A DNA stretch of 64,000 bases, taken from the NCBI RefSeq assembly GCF_024979295.1, contig NZ_JANLCJ010000012.1, forward strand, positions 24,050 through 88,049, written 5' to 3'. Position 1 is the first letter of the stretch. The number at the start of each line of letters is the position of its first letter. The notes under the pieces are model-generated. The model did not search any database, was not told the origin of the DNA, and saw only the letters and a program-made list of their open reading frames with translations. Shown piece after piece: positions 20,304 to 28,122 of the stretch. This stretch comes from Herbiconiux daphne (lineage in GTDB: Bacteria > Actinomycetota > Actinomycetes > Actinomycetales > Microbacteriaceae). Made by a program: the position numbers and the translations under genes.

Positions 20304-20400
20304 TACGATCGGGAGGTGCTGTTCGGTCGGCTTCTCCTTCGTTGCCGCGACGAGTCCTAGTTCCAGGCCTCCCTCGTCGCGGAGTTTGTCGTTGGCTGAC
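20304..20400 (+). promoter_or_regulatory. Promoter and attenuator-type leader of leuCD
   Basis: TACGAT (20304-20309) is a -10 box placing transcription start at or next to the leader peptide GTG (20316). CCGCGACGAG (20345-20354) and CTCGTCGCGG (20373-20382) form a perfect 10-bp stem with an 18-nt loop, followed by AGTTTGTCGTT. A ribosome stalled on the Leu codons at 20331-20339 would cover the 5' arm; one that finishes would let the hairpin form. This predicts readthrough when leucine is short. Confidence 0.65.
20316..20360 (+). CDS. Leucine-rich leader peptide of leuCD
   Basis: This 14-codon reading frame (GTG to TAG) encodes M-L-F-G-R-L-L-L-R-C-R-D-E-S. It has four Leu codons, three of them consecutive (CTT CTC CTT), and CTT is rare elsewhere in this G+C-rich window. 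It has no separate Shine-Dalgarno and starts 6 nt after the -10 box, so it is probably translated from a leaderless mRNA, as described for other actinobacterial amino acid leader peptides. Its stop codon lies inside the loop of the downstream hairpin. Confidence 0.65.
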   Translation: MLFGRLLLRCRDES

Positions 20401-20429
20401 CCCCTACTCCCCGAAGGACATGCAAACCT

Positions 20430-22505
20430 ATGAGCACCCCATCGACTCCGGAGCGCGGCGCGGACGCCAACGCCCCTGAGAACACGCCCGACACCACTTC
20501 TGCTGACACCGTTTCTGCCGACACCGTCGCCATCGACATCCGCGAGCTGCTGACGGCCGACGCCCGGGCCGCCGCCGCCGAAGCCGACCTGGCCGACGAG
20601 ATCGCCGAGGCAGAGGCCGCAGCGGCCGAGCCCGTGGACCTCGCCGAATCCGCCGCCGAGGTCGAGGCGAGTCTCGAGGCCGACGCCATCGTCGACGCGA
20701 TCATCACGGCCGAGTCGACGGATGCCGCCACGATCACCGCCCCCGAGGTCGAGATCGCCGAACAGGCCGCCGAAGCCCGCGCGGGCCTCGCATCGGGCGA
20801 CGTGACCGGAGCCGAGATCGACGCCGTCGAGTCCCGCTTCTCGGAGGAGATCGCCGCCGCCGAGGCCGAACTCGCCCCCACCGCGGGCTTCACGACCGAC
20901 CCCGCGCCGGCACCGACCGCGACGGACCCGGCTCCCGCCGCCGCGGACGGCATCGCCTCGGCGACGACCGCCAGCCCGACCCCCACCCCGGACGCCGCCA
21001 CCCCCGCCGACCCCGAGCCCGACGCCGACGCCGACGCCGAAGCGGACGCCGAAGCCGCCGCCGGCATCCCGCCCCGCACCCTCGCCGAGAAGGTCTGGGA
21101 CGACCACCTCGTCGTCAAGGGCGAGAACGGCAGCCCCGACCTGCTCTACATCGACCTGCACCTCGTGCACGAGGTCACGAGCCCCCAGGCCTTCGACGGT
21201 CTGCGCGCCGAGGGCCGCCCCGTGCGCCGCCCCGACCTCACCATCGCCACCGAAGACCACAACACCCCCACCTGGGCCATCGACAAGCCGATCGCCGACC
21301 TCACCAGCCGCACCCAGATCGACACGCTTCGCAAGAACGCCAAGGAGTTCGGCATCCGCCTGCACTCCCTCGGCGACGTCGAGCAGGGCATCGTGCACGT
21401 GGTGGGCCCACAGCTCGGCCTCACGATGCCCGGCATCACGGTGGTCTGCGGCGACAGCCACACCAGCACCCACGGCGCGTTCGGCGCCATGGCGTTCGGC
21501 ATCGGCACGAGCGAGGTCGAGCACGTGCTCGCCACCCAGACCCTGCCCCTCAAGCCCTTCAAGACGATGGCCATCACCGTCGAAGGCACCCTCCGCCCGG
21601 GCGTCACCGCGAAAGACATCATCCTCGCCGTGATCGCCAAGATCGGCACCGGCGGCGGACAGGGCTACGTGCTCGAATACCGCGGCAGCGCCATCCGGAG
21701 CCTGTCGATGGATGGCCGCATGACCATCTGCAACATGTCGATCGAGGCCGGTGCCCGTGCGGGCATGGTCGCGCCCGACGACATCACGTTCGACTACCTG
21801 AAGGGCCGCCCGCACGCGCCCGAGGGCCAGGACTGGGACGACGCCGTCGATTACTGGCGCACCCTGCGCACCGACGACGACGCCGTGTTCGACGCCGAGG
21901 TCTTCCTCGACGCCGACACCCTCGAACCCTTCGTCACCTGGGGCACCAACCCCGGCCAGGGCGTCTCGCTGAGCGACAGCGTGCCCGACCCGTCGACCAT
22001 CATCGACCCCAACGAGCGCGCGAGCGCCGAGCGGGCGCTGGAGTACATGGACCTCAAGGCCGGCACGCCGCTCAAGCAGATCCCGGTCGACGCCGTCTTC
22101 ATGGGCTCGTGCACCAACAGCCGCATCGAAGACCTGCGGGCATTCGCGAGCGTCATCAAGGGCCAGAAGAAGGCCGACAACGTGCGCGTGATGGTCGTTC
22201 CCGGCAGCGCTCGCGTGCGCATCGAGGCCGAGGCCGAGGGCATCGACAAGATCGTCGAGGAGTTCGGCGCCGAGTGGCGCTTCGCCGGCTGCTCGATGTG
22301 CCTCGGCATGAACCCCGACCAGCTCGCACCGGGCGAACGCTGTGCCAGCACGTCGAACCGCAACTTCGAGGGCCGGCAGGGCAAGGGCGGCCGCACGCAC
22401 CTGGTGTCTCCGCTCGTGGCCGCGGCCACCGCAATCCGGGGCACGCTTTCGAGCGTGAGCGACCTGAAACAGGATGCCGCCACGCGCGAAACGGTGGGTG
22501 CCTAG
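20430..22505 (+). CDS. leuC: 3-isopropylmalate dehydratase large subunit with long N-terminal extension
   Basis: Residues from about 215 onward are a normal LeuC of about 475 residues: it begins PRTLAEKVWDDHLV and has the [4Fe-4S] cysteines in VVCGDSHTSTHGA near 339, SCTNSRIEDL near 560 and GCSMCLGMNPD near 620. With LeuD it converts 2-isopropylmalate to 3-isopropylmalate in leucine synthesis. The first 210 or so residues are unusual: strongly acidic, Ala/Glu/Asp-rich, with two possible helical blocks and a PTPTP and DADADAEADAEA tail. No ATG lies near the usual LeuC start, although in-frame GTG codons exist, so the extension seems to be translated. Confidence 0.93.
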   Translation: MSTPSTPERGADANAPENTPDTTSADTVSADTVAIDIRELLTADARAAAAEADLADEIAEAEAAAAEPVDLAESAAEVEASLEADAIVDAIITAESTDAATITAPEVEIAEQAAEARAGLASGDVTGAEIDAVESRFSEEIAAAEAELAPTAGFTTDPAPAPTATDPAPAAADGIASATTASPTPTPDAATPADPEPDADADAEADAEAAAGIPPRTLAEKVWDDHLVVKGENGSPDLLYIDLHLVHEVTSPQAFDGLRAEGRPVRRPDLTIATEDHNTPTWAIDKPIADLTSRTQIDTLRKNAKEFGIRLHSLGDVEQGIVHVVGPQLGLTMPGITVVCGDSHTSTHGAFGAMAFGIGTSEVEHVLATQTLPLKPFKTMAITVEGTLRPGVTAKDIILAVIAKIGTGGGQGYVLEYRGSAIRSLSMDGRMTICNMSIEAGARAGMVAPDDITFDYLKGRPHAPEGQDWDDAVDYWRTLRTDDDAVFDAEVFLDADTLEPFVTWGTNPGQGVSLSDSVPDPSTIIDPNERASAERALEYMDLKAGTPLKQIPVDAVFMGSCTNSRIEDLRAFASVIKGQKKADNVRVMVVPGSARVRIEAEAEGIDKIVEEFGAEWRFAGCSMCLGMNPDQLAPGERCASTSNRNFEGRQGKGGRTHLVSPLVAAATAIRGTLSSVSDLKQDAATRETVGA

Positions 22506-22507
22506 CC

Positions 22508-23104
22508 ATGGAGAAGATCAGCACCCTGACGGGCGTCGCCGTGCCGCTGAAGCGGGGCAACGTCGACACCGACCAGATCATCCCGGCCGTCTACCTCAAG
22601 CGCGTCACGAAGACCGGCTTCGAAGACGCCCTCTTCGCCGCCTGGCGCAACGACCCCGAGTTCGTGCTCAACCAGGAGCCCTTCCGCAACGGCCGCGTGC
22701 TCGTGGCCGGCCCCGACTTCGGCACCGGATCGAGCCGCGAGCACGCCGTCTGGGCGCTGCGCGACTACGGCTTCACCGCCGTGCTGAGCGCGCGGTTCGG
22801 CGACATCTTCCGCGGTAACTCGGGCAAGCAGGGCCTCCTCACCGGGCAGGTCGACGAGGCCGACATCGAGCGCATCTGGGCGTCGATCGACGCCCAGCCG
22901 GGCGTGGAGATCACGGTCGACCTGATCGAGAAAACCGCCACGGTGGGCGACCTCACAGTCTCCTTCGCGATCGACGATTACACTCGGTGGAGATTGCTCG
23001 AGGGTCTAGACGACATCGGGCTCACGCTCCGCGACGAGGCGGCGATCACGGAATTCGAGAGCCACCGCGCGAGTTGGAGACCTCGAACCCTTCCCGTGAA
23101 ATAA
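22508..23104 (+). CDS. leuD: 3-isopropylmalate dehydratase small subunit
   Basis: This 198-residue protein is the swivelling small subunit of isopropylmalate isomerase. Marks are GVAVPLKRGNVDTDQIIPA near 9-27, where the first part of the substrate loop lies, and GPDFGTGSSREHAVWAL near 68-84, the conserved GSSREHA motif contacting the substrate. It starts 2 nt after the leuC stop codon, so the two subunits are made from one message. Length is normal. murA begins about 100 nt further on. Confidence 0.95.
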   Translation: MEKISTLTGVAVPLKRGNVDTDQIIPAVYLKRVTKTGFEDALFAAWRNDPEFVLNQEPFRNGRVLVAGPDFGTGSSREHAVWALRDYGFTAVLSARFGDIFRGNSGKQGLLTGQVDEADIERIWASIDAQPGVEITVDLIEKTATVGDLTVSFAIDDYTRWRLLEGLDDIGLTLRDEAAITEFESHRASWRPRTLPVK

Positions 23105-23208
23105 CGACCGGCAGCCGCTGAGAACCAGCACCAGGGTCGCGAAAACACAACGAAACCAGCGTCGAACCGACAGAACGTCGACAAGACGCCAACCAGACAG
23201 TGCAGGTG

Positions 23209-24585
23209 ATGTCAGTGAACAGTCTCGTCCAGGATGCGCGAAAGGCAGCCGAGCGGGTCGGACTCACGTCCGACACGATCGTGATCAACGGCGGCCGACC
23301 CCTCAGAGGCACCATCGACGTGCGAGGCGCCAAGAACCTCGTGACCAAGGCGATGGTGGCGTCACTCCTCGGCGACACCACGAGCACCCTGCGCGACGTC
23401 CCCGACATCAGCGACGTGCACGTGGTGTCGAGCCTGCTCGAGATCCACGGCGTCAAGATCACGGGCAGCGCCGCCACCGGCGTGCTGCAGCTCGACCCCA
23501 CGAACGTCGCCACCGCCACGAGCGCCGAGATCGACGCACTCTCGGGCTCCAGCCGCATCCCGATCCTGTTCTGCGGCCCGCTGCTGCACCGCCTCGGTCA
23601 CGCCTTCATCCCCGATCTCGGCGGCTGCCGCATCGGCGACCGCCCCATCGACTTCCACCTCGACGCGCTCCGGGCCTTCGGCGCGGTCGTCGACAAGCTG
23701 CCGTCGGGCATCAACATCACCGCACCCAACGGCCTGCGCGGCGCCAACATCCACCTGCCCTACCCGAGCGTCGGCGCCACCGAGCAGGTGCTGCTGACCG
23801 CCGTGCGCGCCGACGGCACCACCGAGCTCAAGAACGCGGCCATCGAGCCCGAGATCATGGATCTCATCGCCGTGCTGCAGAAGATGGGCGCGATCATCTC
23901 GGTCGAGCCCAACCGCACCATCTTCATCGAGGGCGTCGAGAGCCTCAACGGATACAACCACCGCGCCCTGTTCGACCGCAACGAGGCCGCCAGCTGGGCG
24001 AGCGCCGCGCTCGCCACCGGTGGTTCGATCTTCACCACGGGCGCCAAGCAGTCCGAGATGATGACCTTCCTCAACGTCTTCCGCAAGATCGGTGGCGCGT
24101 TCGACATCGAAGAAGAGGGCATCCGCTTCTACCACCCGGGCGGCGAGCTCAAGCCCGTCGTCATCGAGACCGACGTGCACCCCGGCTTCATGACCGACTG
24201 GCAGCAGCCCCTCATCGTCGCCCTCACCCAGGCCCAGGGCACCTCGATCGTGCACGAGACCGTCTATGAGAACCGCTTCGGCTTCACGGATGCCTTGATC
24301 AAGATGGGCGCCAACATCGAGGTGCACAAAGACGGCCTGGCCGACCCGAACCGCCGTGTTCCGCGCCGCGCGCTCGAGCAGGCGGCCGTGATCACCGGAC
24401 CGACGCCGCTGCACGGCGCCGAGCTCGAGGTGCCCGACCTGCGCGGCGGCTTCAGCCACCTCATCGCCGCCCTCACGGCGAAGGGCCAGTCCTCGGTGAG
24501 CAACGTGGGGCTCATCGCTCGCGGCTACGGCGACTTCGTCGGAAAGCTGGAGAAGCTCGGAGCAGACTTCTACTTCGCCGAGTAG
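23209..24585 (+). CDS. murA: UDP-N-acetylglucosamine 1-carboxyvinyltransferase
   Basis: This 458-residue enzyme transfers enolpyruvate from PEP to UDP-GlcNAc, the first committed step of peptidoglycan synthesis. RGAKNLVTKAMVASLL near 41-56 holds the conserved Lys-Asn, and LGGCRIGDRPIDFH near 137-150 holds the catalytic cysteine that fosfomycin attacks. The family repeat of two inside-out barrels accounts for its length. The ATG at 23209 is favoured; a GTG at 23200 in frame would add three residues. plsC starts 4 nt after its stop codon, so murA, plsC, gpsA and ddl are one operon. Confidence 0.95.
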   Translation: MSVNSLVQDARKAAERVGLTSDTIVINGGRPLRGTIDVRGAKNLVTKAMVASLLGDTTSTLRDVPDISDVHVVSSLLEIHGVKITGSAATGVLQLDPTNVATATSAEIDALSGSSRIPILFCGPLLHRLGHAFIPDLGGCRIGDRPIDFHLDALRAFGAVVDKLPSGINITAPNGLRGANIHLPYPSVGATEQVLLTAVRADGTTELKNAAIEPEIMDLIAVLQKMGAIISVEPNRTIFIEGVESLNGYNHRALFDRNEAASWASAALATGGSIFTTGAKQSEMMTFLNVFRKIGGAFDIEEEGIRFYHPGGELKPVVIETDVHPGFMTDWQQPLIVALTQAQGTSIVHETVYENRFGFTDALIKMGANIEVHKDGLADPNRRVPRRALEQAAVITGPTPLHGAELEVPDLRGGFSHLIAALTAKGQSSVSNVGLIARGYGDFVGKLEKLGADFYFAE

Positions 24586-24589
24586 ACCG

Positions 24590-25405
24590 GTGGCGTCCTC
24601 CCCGACTCCCGCCGCGCCCACTGCCGGGCACGAGCTGCAGAAGCGCAAGAAGACCGAGCGCACCGTGGCGTTCACCGCGCTCGCCGCCGTCGTCATCCCG
24701 TTCCTCAACGTCATCGCGAAACTGCACCTGCGCGACGCGCACAAGCTGCCGGCTGAGGGCCCGTTCGTGCTGAGCCCGAACCACTACTCCAACATCGACC
24801 CGGTCATCATGGCCTGGGCGGTCTGGAACCTCGGCCGGGCGCCGCGATTCCTGGCGAAGGACTCGCTGTTCCGCATCCCCGTGGTGGGCTTCGCGCTGCG
24901 CAAGAGCGGGCAGATCCCCGTGCAGCGCTCGGGTTCCGGCCGCAACAACGAGCCGTTCTCGGCCGCGAACCAGCTGGTCGAGCACGCGCAGGGCGTGATC
25001 GTCTACCCGGAGGGCACGCTCACGCGCGAGCCCGACCTGTGGCCGATGCGCGGCAAGACCGGCGCCGTGCGGCTCGCGCTCGAGCACGGTATCCCGCTCA
25101 TCCCGGCAGCCCACTGGGGCACCCAGGCCGTGCTGCCGCGCTACTCCAAGAAGCTCAGCCTCTTTCCGCGCAAACGCATCGAGATCGTCTTCGGCGACCC
25201 CGTCGACCTCGATGACCTGCGCGCGAAGCCCATCGACCAGAAGGCCCTGATCGAGGCCACCGACCGCCTGATGACGGCGATCACCGGTCTGCTCGAAGGC
25301 CTCCGCAACGAGAAGGCGCCGGCGGTGCGCTGGAACCCGGCCGCCCACAACCAGACCGAATACGGCCGCCTCGAGCAGCCGGGAAAGGCCGAGGCCGCCG
25401 AGTGA
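24590..25405 (+). CDS. plsC: 1-acyl-sn-glycerol-3-phosphate acyltransferase family protein
   Basis: This 271-residue membrane-associated enzyme should acylate lysophosphatidic acid to phosphatidic acid. The catalytic NHYSNIDP (H-x4-D) is near residue 64 and the EGT block (YPEGTLTREPDLWP) near 142. A hydrophobic segment near 28-48 is a likely membrane anchor. The start is GTG at 24590, 4 nt after murA. The stop overlaps the gpsA start by 4 nt, a link between two phospholipid-precursor enzymes seen in many actinobacteria. Confidence 0.9.
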   Translation: MASSPTPAAPTAGHELQKRKKTERTVAFTALAAVVIPFLNVIAKLHLRDAHKLPAEGPFVLSPNHYSNIDPVIMAWAVWNLGRAPRFLAKDSLFRIPVVGFALRKSGQIPVQRSGSGRNNEPFSAANQLVEHAQGVIVYPEGTLTREPDLWPMRGKTGAVRLALEHGIPLIPAAHWGTQAVLPRYSKKLSLFPRKRIEIVFGDPVDLDDLRAKPIDQKALIEATDRLMTAITGLLEGLRNEKAPAVRWNPAAHNQTEYGRLEQPGKAEAAE

Positions 25406-26550
25406 GCAAGACCCCCGGCCGTTCGCCTCAGCGCGGCGCCGCTCCGCCCCGCCCGCGCGTCACCGTTCTCGGCGCCGGCAGCTGGGGCACCACGTTCGCC
25501 AAGGTGCTCGCCGACGGCGGCTCCGACGTGACGCTCTGGGCGCGGCGCCCCGAGCTCGCGAAAGAGATCCGCGAGGCCAAGCGCAACAGCGACTACCTGC
25601 CGGGCGTCAACCTGCCGCTCGCGGTGACGGCGACCTCGGATGTCGCGGCAGCGCTCGCCGGCGCCCAGATGGTGTTCGTGTCCATCCCGAGCCAGTCGCT
25701 GCGGCAGAACCTGGTCGAGATCAAGTCGCTCATCCCCGACGGCGTGCCCGTGATCAGCCTGATGAAGGGCGTCGAGAAGGGCACGGGCCTTCGCATGAGC
25801 GAGGTGCTCGAGCAGGTGCTCGAGATCGACCGAGACCGGATCGCCGTGGCATCCGGGCCCAACCTCGCCCTCGAGATCGCGAAGGAGCAGCCCACCGCCG
25901 CCGTGGTGTCGTCGACGAGCATCGAGACCGCCGAGGCCGTGGCCAAGGTGGCGACGAACCGCTACTTCCGCTCGTTCATCAACACCGACGTCATCGGCAC
26001 CGAGTTCGGCGGCGTGCTCAAGAACCTCATCGCGGTGGCGATCGGCATCGTCGACGGCGTCGGCTACGGCGAGAACACGAAGGCGTCGATCATCACGCGG
26101 GGTCTGGTCGAGATGACCGACTTCGCGGTGGCCTACGGCGGGCATCCGGAGACCCTCGCCGGGCTCGCGGGGCTCGGCGACCTGATCGCGACCAGCGGAT
26201 CGTCGCTCTCGCGCAACAACACCGCCGGGCGCCTGCTCGGCCAGGGCTACAGCTTCGCCGACGTCGTGAAATCGATGCAGCAGACCGCGGAGGGCCTGGC
26301 TTCGGTGGCCCCCGTGCTCGCGCTCGCCCGCGCGAAGGGCGTCGACATGCCCATCTGCCGTCAGGTGAGCGAAGTGCTGGCCGGTACGCTCGATCCGAAA
26401 GACATAGCCCCCCACCTGACCACCGACGACGACTCGGGGCCTCAGGGCGAAAGGACTCTCGATGCCAAGCAAGACAACGGTCGTGGTGCTTTTCGGAGGT
26501 CGCTCCAGCGAGCATTCGATCAGCTGCGCAACCGCGGGCGGAGTTCTTGA
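25402..26550 (+). CDS. gpsA: NAD(P)H-dependent glycerol-3-phosphate dehydrogenase
   Basis: This 382-residue enzyme makes sn-glycerol-3-phosphate from dihydroxyacetone phosphate for phospholipids. The Rossmann motif VLGAGSWGTTFAKVLA lies near 22-37, the catalytic lysine region GTEFGGVLKNLIAVAIG near 194-210, and LAGLGDLIATSGSSLSRNN near 253-271. A normal GpsA ends at about residue 340; here a charged tail of about 30-40 residues reads on into the start of ddl, giving an overlap of 89 nt. The tail has the look of out-of-frame sequence and may be a recent stop-codon loss. Confidence 0.93.
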   Translation: MSKTPGRSPQRGAAPPRPRVTVLGAGSWGTTFAKVLADGGSDVTLWARRPELAKEIREAKRNSDYLPGVNLPLAVTATSDVAAALAGAQMVFVSIPSQSLRQNLVEIKSLIPDGVPVISLMKGVEKGTGLRMSEVLEQVLEIDRDRIAVASGPNLALEIAKEQPTAAVVSSTSIETAEAVAKVATNRYFRSFINTDVIGTEFGGVLKNLIAVAIGIVDGVGYGENTKASIITRGLVEMTDFAVAYGGHPETLAGLAGLGDLIATSGSSLSRNNTAGRLLGQGYSFADVVKSMQQTAEGLASVAPVLALARAKGVDMPICRQVSEVLAGTLDPKDIAPHLTTDDDSGPQGERTLDAKQDNGRGAFRRSLQRAFDQLRNRGRSS

Positions 26551-27550
26551 GGCGATCGACCGGTCGCGCTACGACGTGATCCCGGTCGGCATCACGGCCG
26601 ACGGCGCCTTCGTGCTCGAAGACGACGACCCCGCGAAGTTCCGGCTCGACATCCATGCGCTGCCGCGGGTGCTCGACAACGGCACCCGCATCCTGTGGCC
26701 CGATTCGACGGCGACGCGGGAGCTCTCGGTTCAGGATGCCGGCGGCGGCATCCGGTCGCTCGGCGACGTCGACGTGGTGTTCCCCATCCTGCACGGCCCG
26801 TTCGGCGAAGACGGCACAATCCAGGGGCTGCTCGAGCTGATCGGCGTGCCCTATGTGGGCTCGGGGGTGCTGGCGTCGGCGCTCGGCATGGACAAGCACT
26901 TCACCAAGACCGTCTTCGAAGCGGCCGGCATCGCGGTGGCCCCGTGGCGCACGGTGTCGGCTCGGGAGTGGCAGACGGCTCCGGATGCCGTGGCCGAGTC
27001 GGTCGCCGGGTTCGGCCTGCCGCTCTTCGTGAAGCCCGCTCGCGCGGGGTCGTCGGTCGGCGTGAGCAAGGTGTCGGCACCCGCGGAGCTGGGTGACGCG
27101 ATGACGATCGCGCTGCGGGAGGACTCCCGGGTGTTGATCGAGCAGGCGGTCGTGGGCCGCGAGGTCGAGTGCGGCGTGCTGGGCGGCCGCGACGGCGGTG
27201 CCCCGCGCGTGTCGGTGGCGGGCGAGATCGTGATGACCGATCGCGAGTTCTACGACTTCGACGCCAAGTACCTCGACGCGCCCGGTATCGACCTCGTCTG
27301 CCCCGCGGCGCTGACGCCCGAAGAGCTCGCGACGATGCAGGAGCTGGCCGCGCGCGCCTTCACCGCCATCGACGGGGCCGGCCTCGCGCGGGTCGACTTC
27401 TTTCTCACCGCCGACGGCTTCGTCATCAACGAGATCAACACGATGCCCGGGTTCACGCCGATCTCGATGTTCCCGAAGTGCTGGATCGCGACCGGGTTGT
27501 CGTATCCGCGGCTGATCGACGAGCTGATCGGGCTGGCGCTCGAGCGCTGA
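26462..27550 (+). CDS. ddl: D-alanine--D-alanine ligase
   Basis: This 362-residue ATP-grasp enzyme makes D-Ala-D-Ala for peptidoglycan. VLFGGRSSEHSISCATA near 9-25 is the N-terminal family signature, HGPFGEDGTIQG near 110 binds substrate, PARAGSSVGVSKV near 190 is in the ATP-grasp core, and RVDFFLT plus EINTMPGFTPISMFPK near 305-340 carries the Mg2+ ligands. GAAAGGA lies a few nt before the ATG, inside the gpsA reading frame. It ends the cell-envelope operon; the 32 nt before the convergent DUF3515 gene hold only short GCTTAG/GCGCTG repeats. Confidence 0.94.
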   Translation: MPSKTTVVVLFGGRSSEHSISCATAGGVLEAIDRSRYDVIPVGITADGAFVLEDDDPAKFRLDIHALPRVLDNGTRILWPDSTATRELSVQDAGGGIRSLGDVDVVFPILHGPFGEDGTIQGLLELIGVPYVGSGVLASALGMDKHFTKTVFEAAGIAVAPWRTVSAREWQTAPDAVAESVAGFGLPLFVKPARAGSSVGVSKVSAPAELGDAMTIALREDSRVLIEQAVVGREVECGVLGGRDGGAPRVSVAGEIVMTDREFYDFDAKYLDAPGIDLVCPAALTPEELATMQELAARAFTAIDGAGLARVDFFLTADGFVINEINTMPGFTPISMFPKCWIATGLSYPRLIDELIGLALER

Positions 27551-27582
27551 GGGCTGAGTGCTTAGCGCTGGGCGCTGACCGC

Positions 27583-28098
27583 TTAGGGCGCGTCGGTGGG
27601 GATGGGCGAGGTGTCGCCCACGTTGAGGCACGCGCTCGTCTGCGGAATCACCGAGACCGCCTGCGTGAGGTCGACGAGTGTCGAGCTGCTCGACACGACG
27701 TTCGAGTCGAGCACCACCTCGACCGCCGGATCGCGGCCGAACGTGGTGAAGGTGTAGATCGGGTCGTCGGAGTCGTCGCGGATCCAGTCGACGCCGTTGA
27801 CGTTGTCGCACGGCAGCGTGGTGGGGCCGGGCGGGGTCACGCCGCAGTGCAGCAGGATCGACGCCGGATCGCCCCAGGCGCCGGTGGCCTGGGCGTCGGT
27901 CTCGCGGCGCGCGGCATCCGCCACCGTGTCGGGCAGGCGCACGGTGACGTCGGCGCAGGTCGGGTTGGTGGCATCCGCGGCCGGTTCGAGCGCGACGGTG
28001 CCGGCGCATCCGCTCAGCAGACCCGCCGAGAGGGCGGCGAGGGCGACGATGCCGACGAAACGGCCCGGGCGGGTGGCGAAGAGGGTGCGTGCGGGCAT
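27583..28098 (-). CDS. DUF3515-family lipoprotein
   Basis: This 171-residue protein has a lipoprotein signal: a positive N-terminus, a hydrophobic stretch at about 15-29 and the lipobox LLSGCAG with Cys31. The mature part matches DUF3515, an actinobacterial family of unknown function found next to ddl and thiL; it has two paired cysteine positions (CADVTVRLP and CGVTPPGPTTLPCDN). A TAGCCT box (28107-28112 on the minus strand) lies 8 nt before the ATG, so a leaderless transcript is likely. The -10 box overlaps that of thiL on the other strand. Confidence 0.85.
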   Translation of the reverse strand: MPARTLFATRPGRFVGIVALAALSAGLLSGCAGTVALEPAADATNPTCADVTVRLPDTVADAARRETDAQATGAWGDPASILLHCGVTPPGPTTLPCDNVNGVDWIRDDSDDPIYTFTTFGRDPAVEVVLDSNVVSSSSTLVDLTQAVSVIPQTSACLNVGDTSPIPTDAP

Positions 28099-28106
28099 GG
28101 CAGTTC

Positions 28107-28116
28107 AGGCTACCGT
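28107..28116. promoter_or_regulatory. Overlapping divergent -10 boxes (DUF3515 gene / thiL)
   Basis: TAGCCT on the minus strand (28107-28112) and TACCGT on the plus strand (28111-28116) share two bases. Each lies 6-8 nt from its start codon. RNA polymerase cannot occupy both at once, so the two genes should be transcribed in competition. Confidence 0.5.
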
Positions 28117-28122
28117 TTAGAG

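Noticed and set aside
23105..23208. A small RNA or leader between leuD and murA
   Set aside because: The 104-nt gap is A-rich for this genome (AACGAAACCAGC) but shows no stem, promoter pair or short frame with a clear start.
27551..27582. GCTTAG and GCGCTG repeats after ddl as a terminator
   Set aside because: They do not form a stable stem followed by T residues; probably chance repetition in a 32-nt convergent gap.
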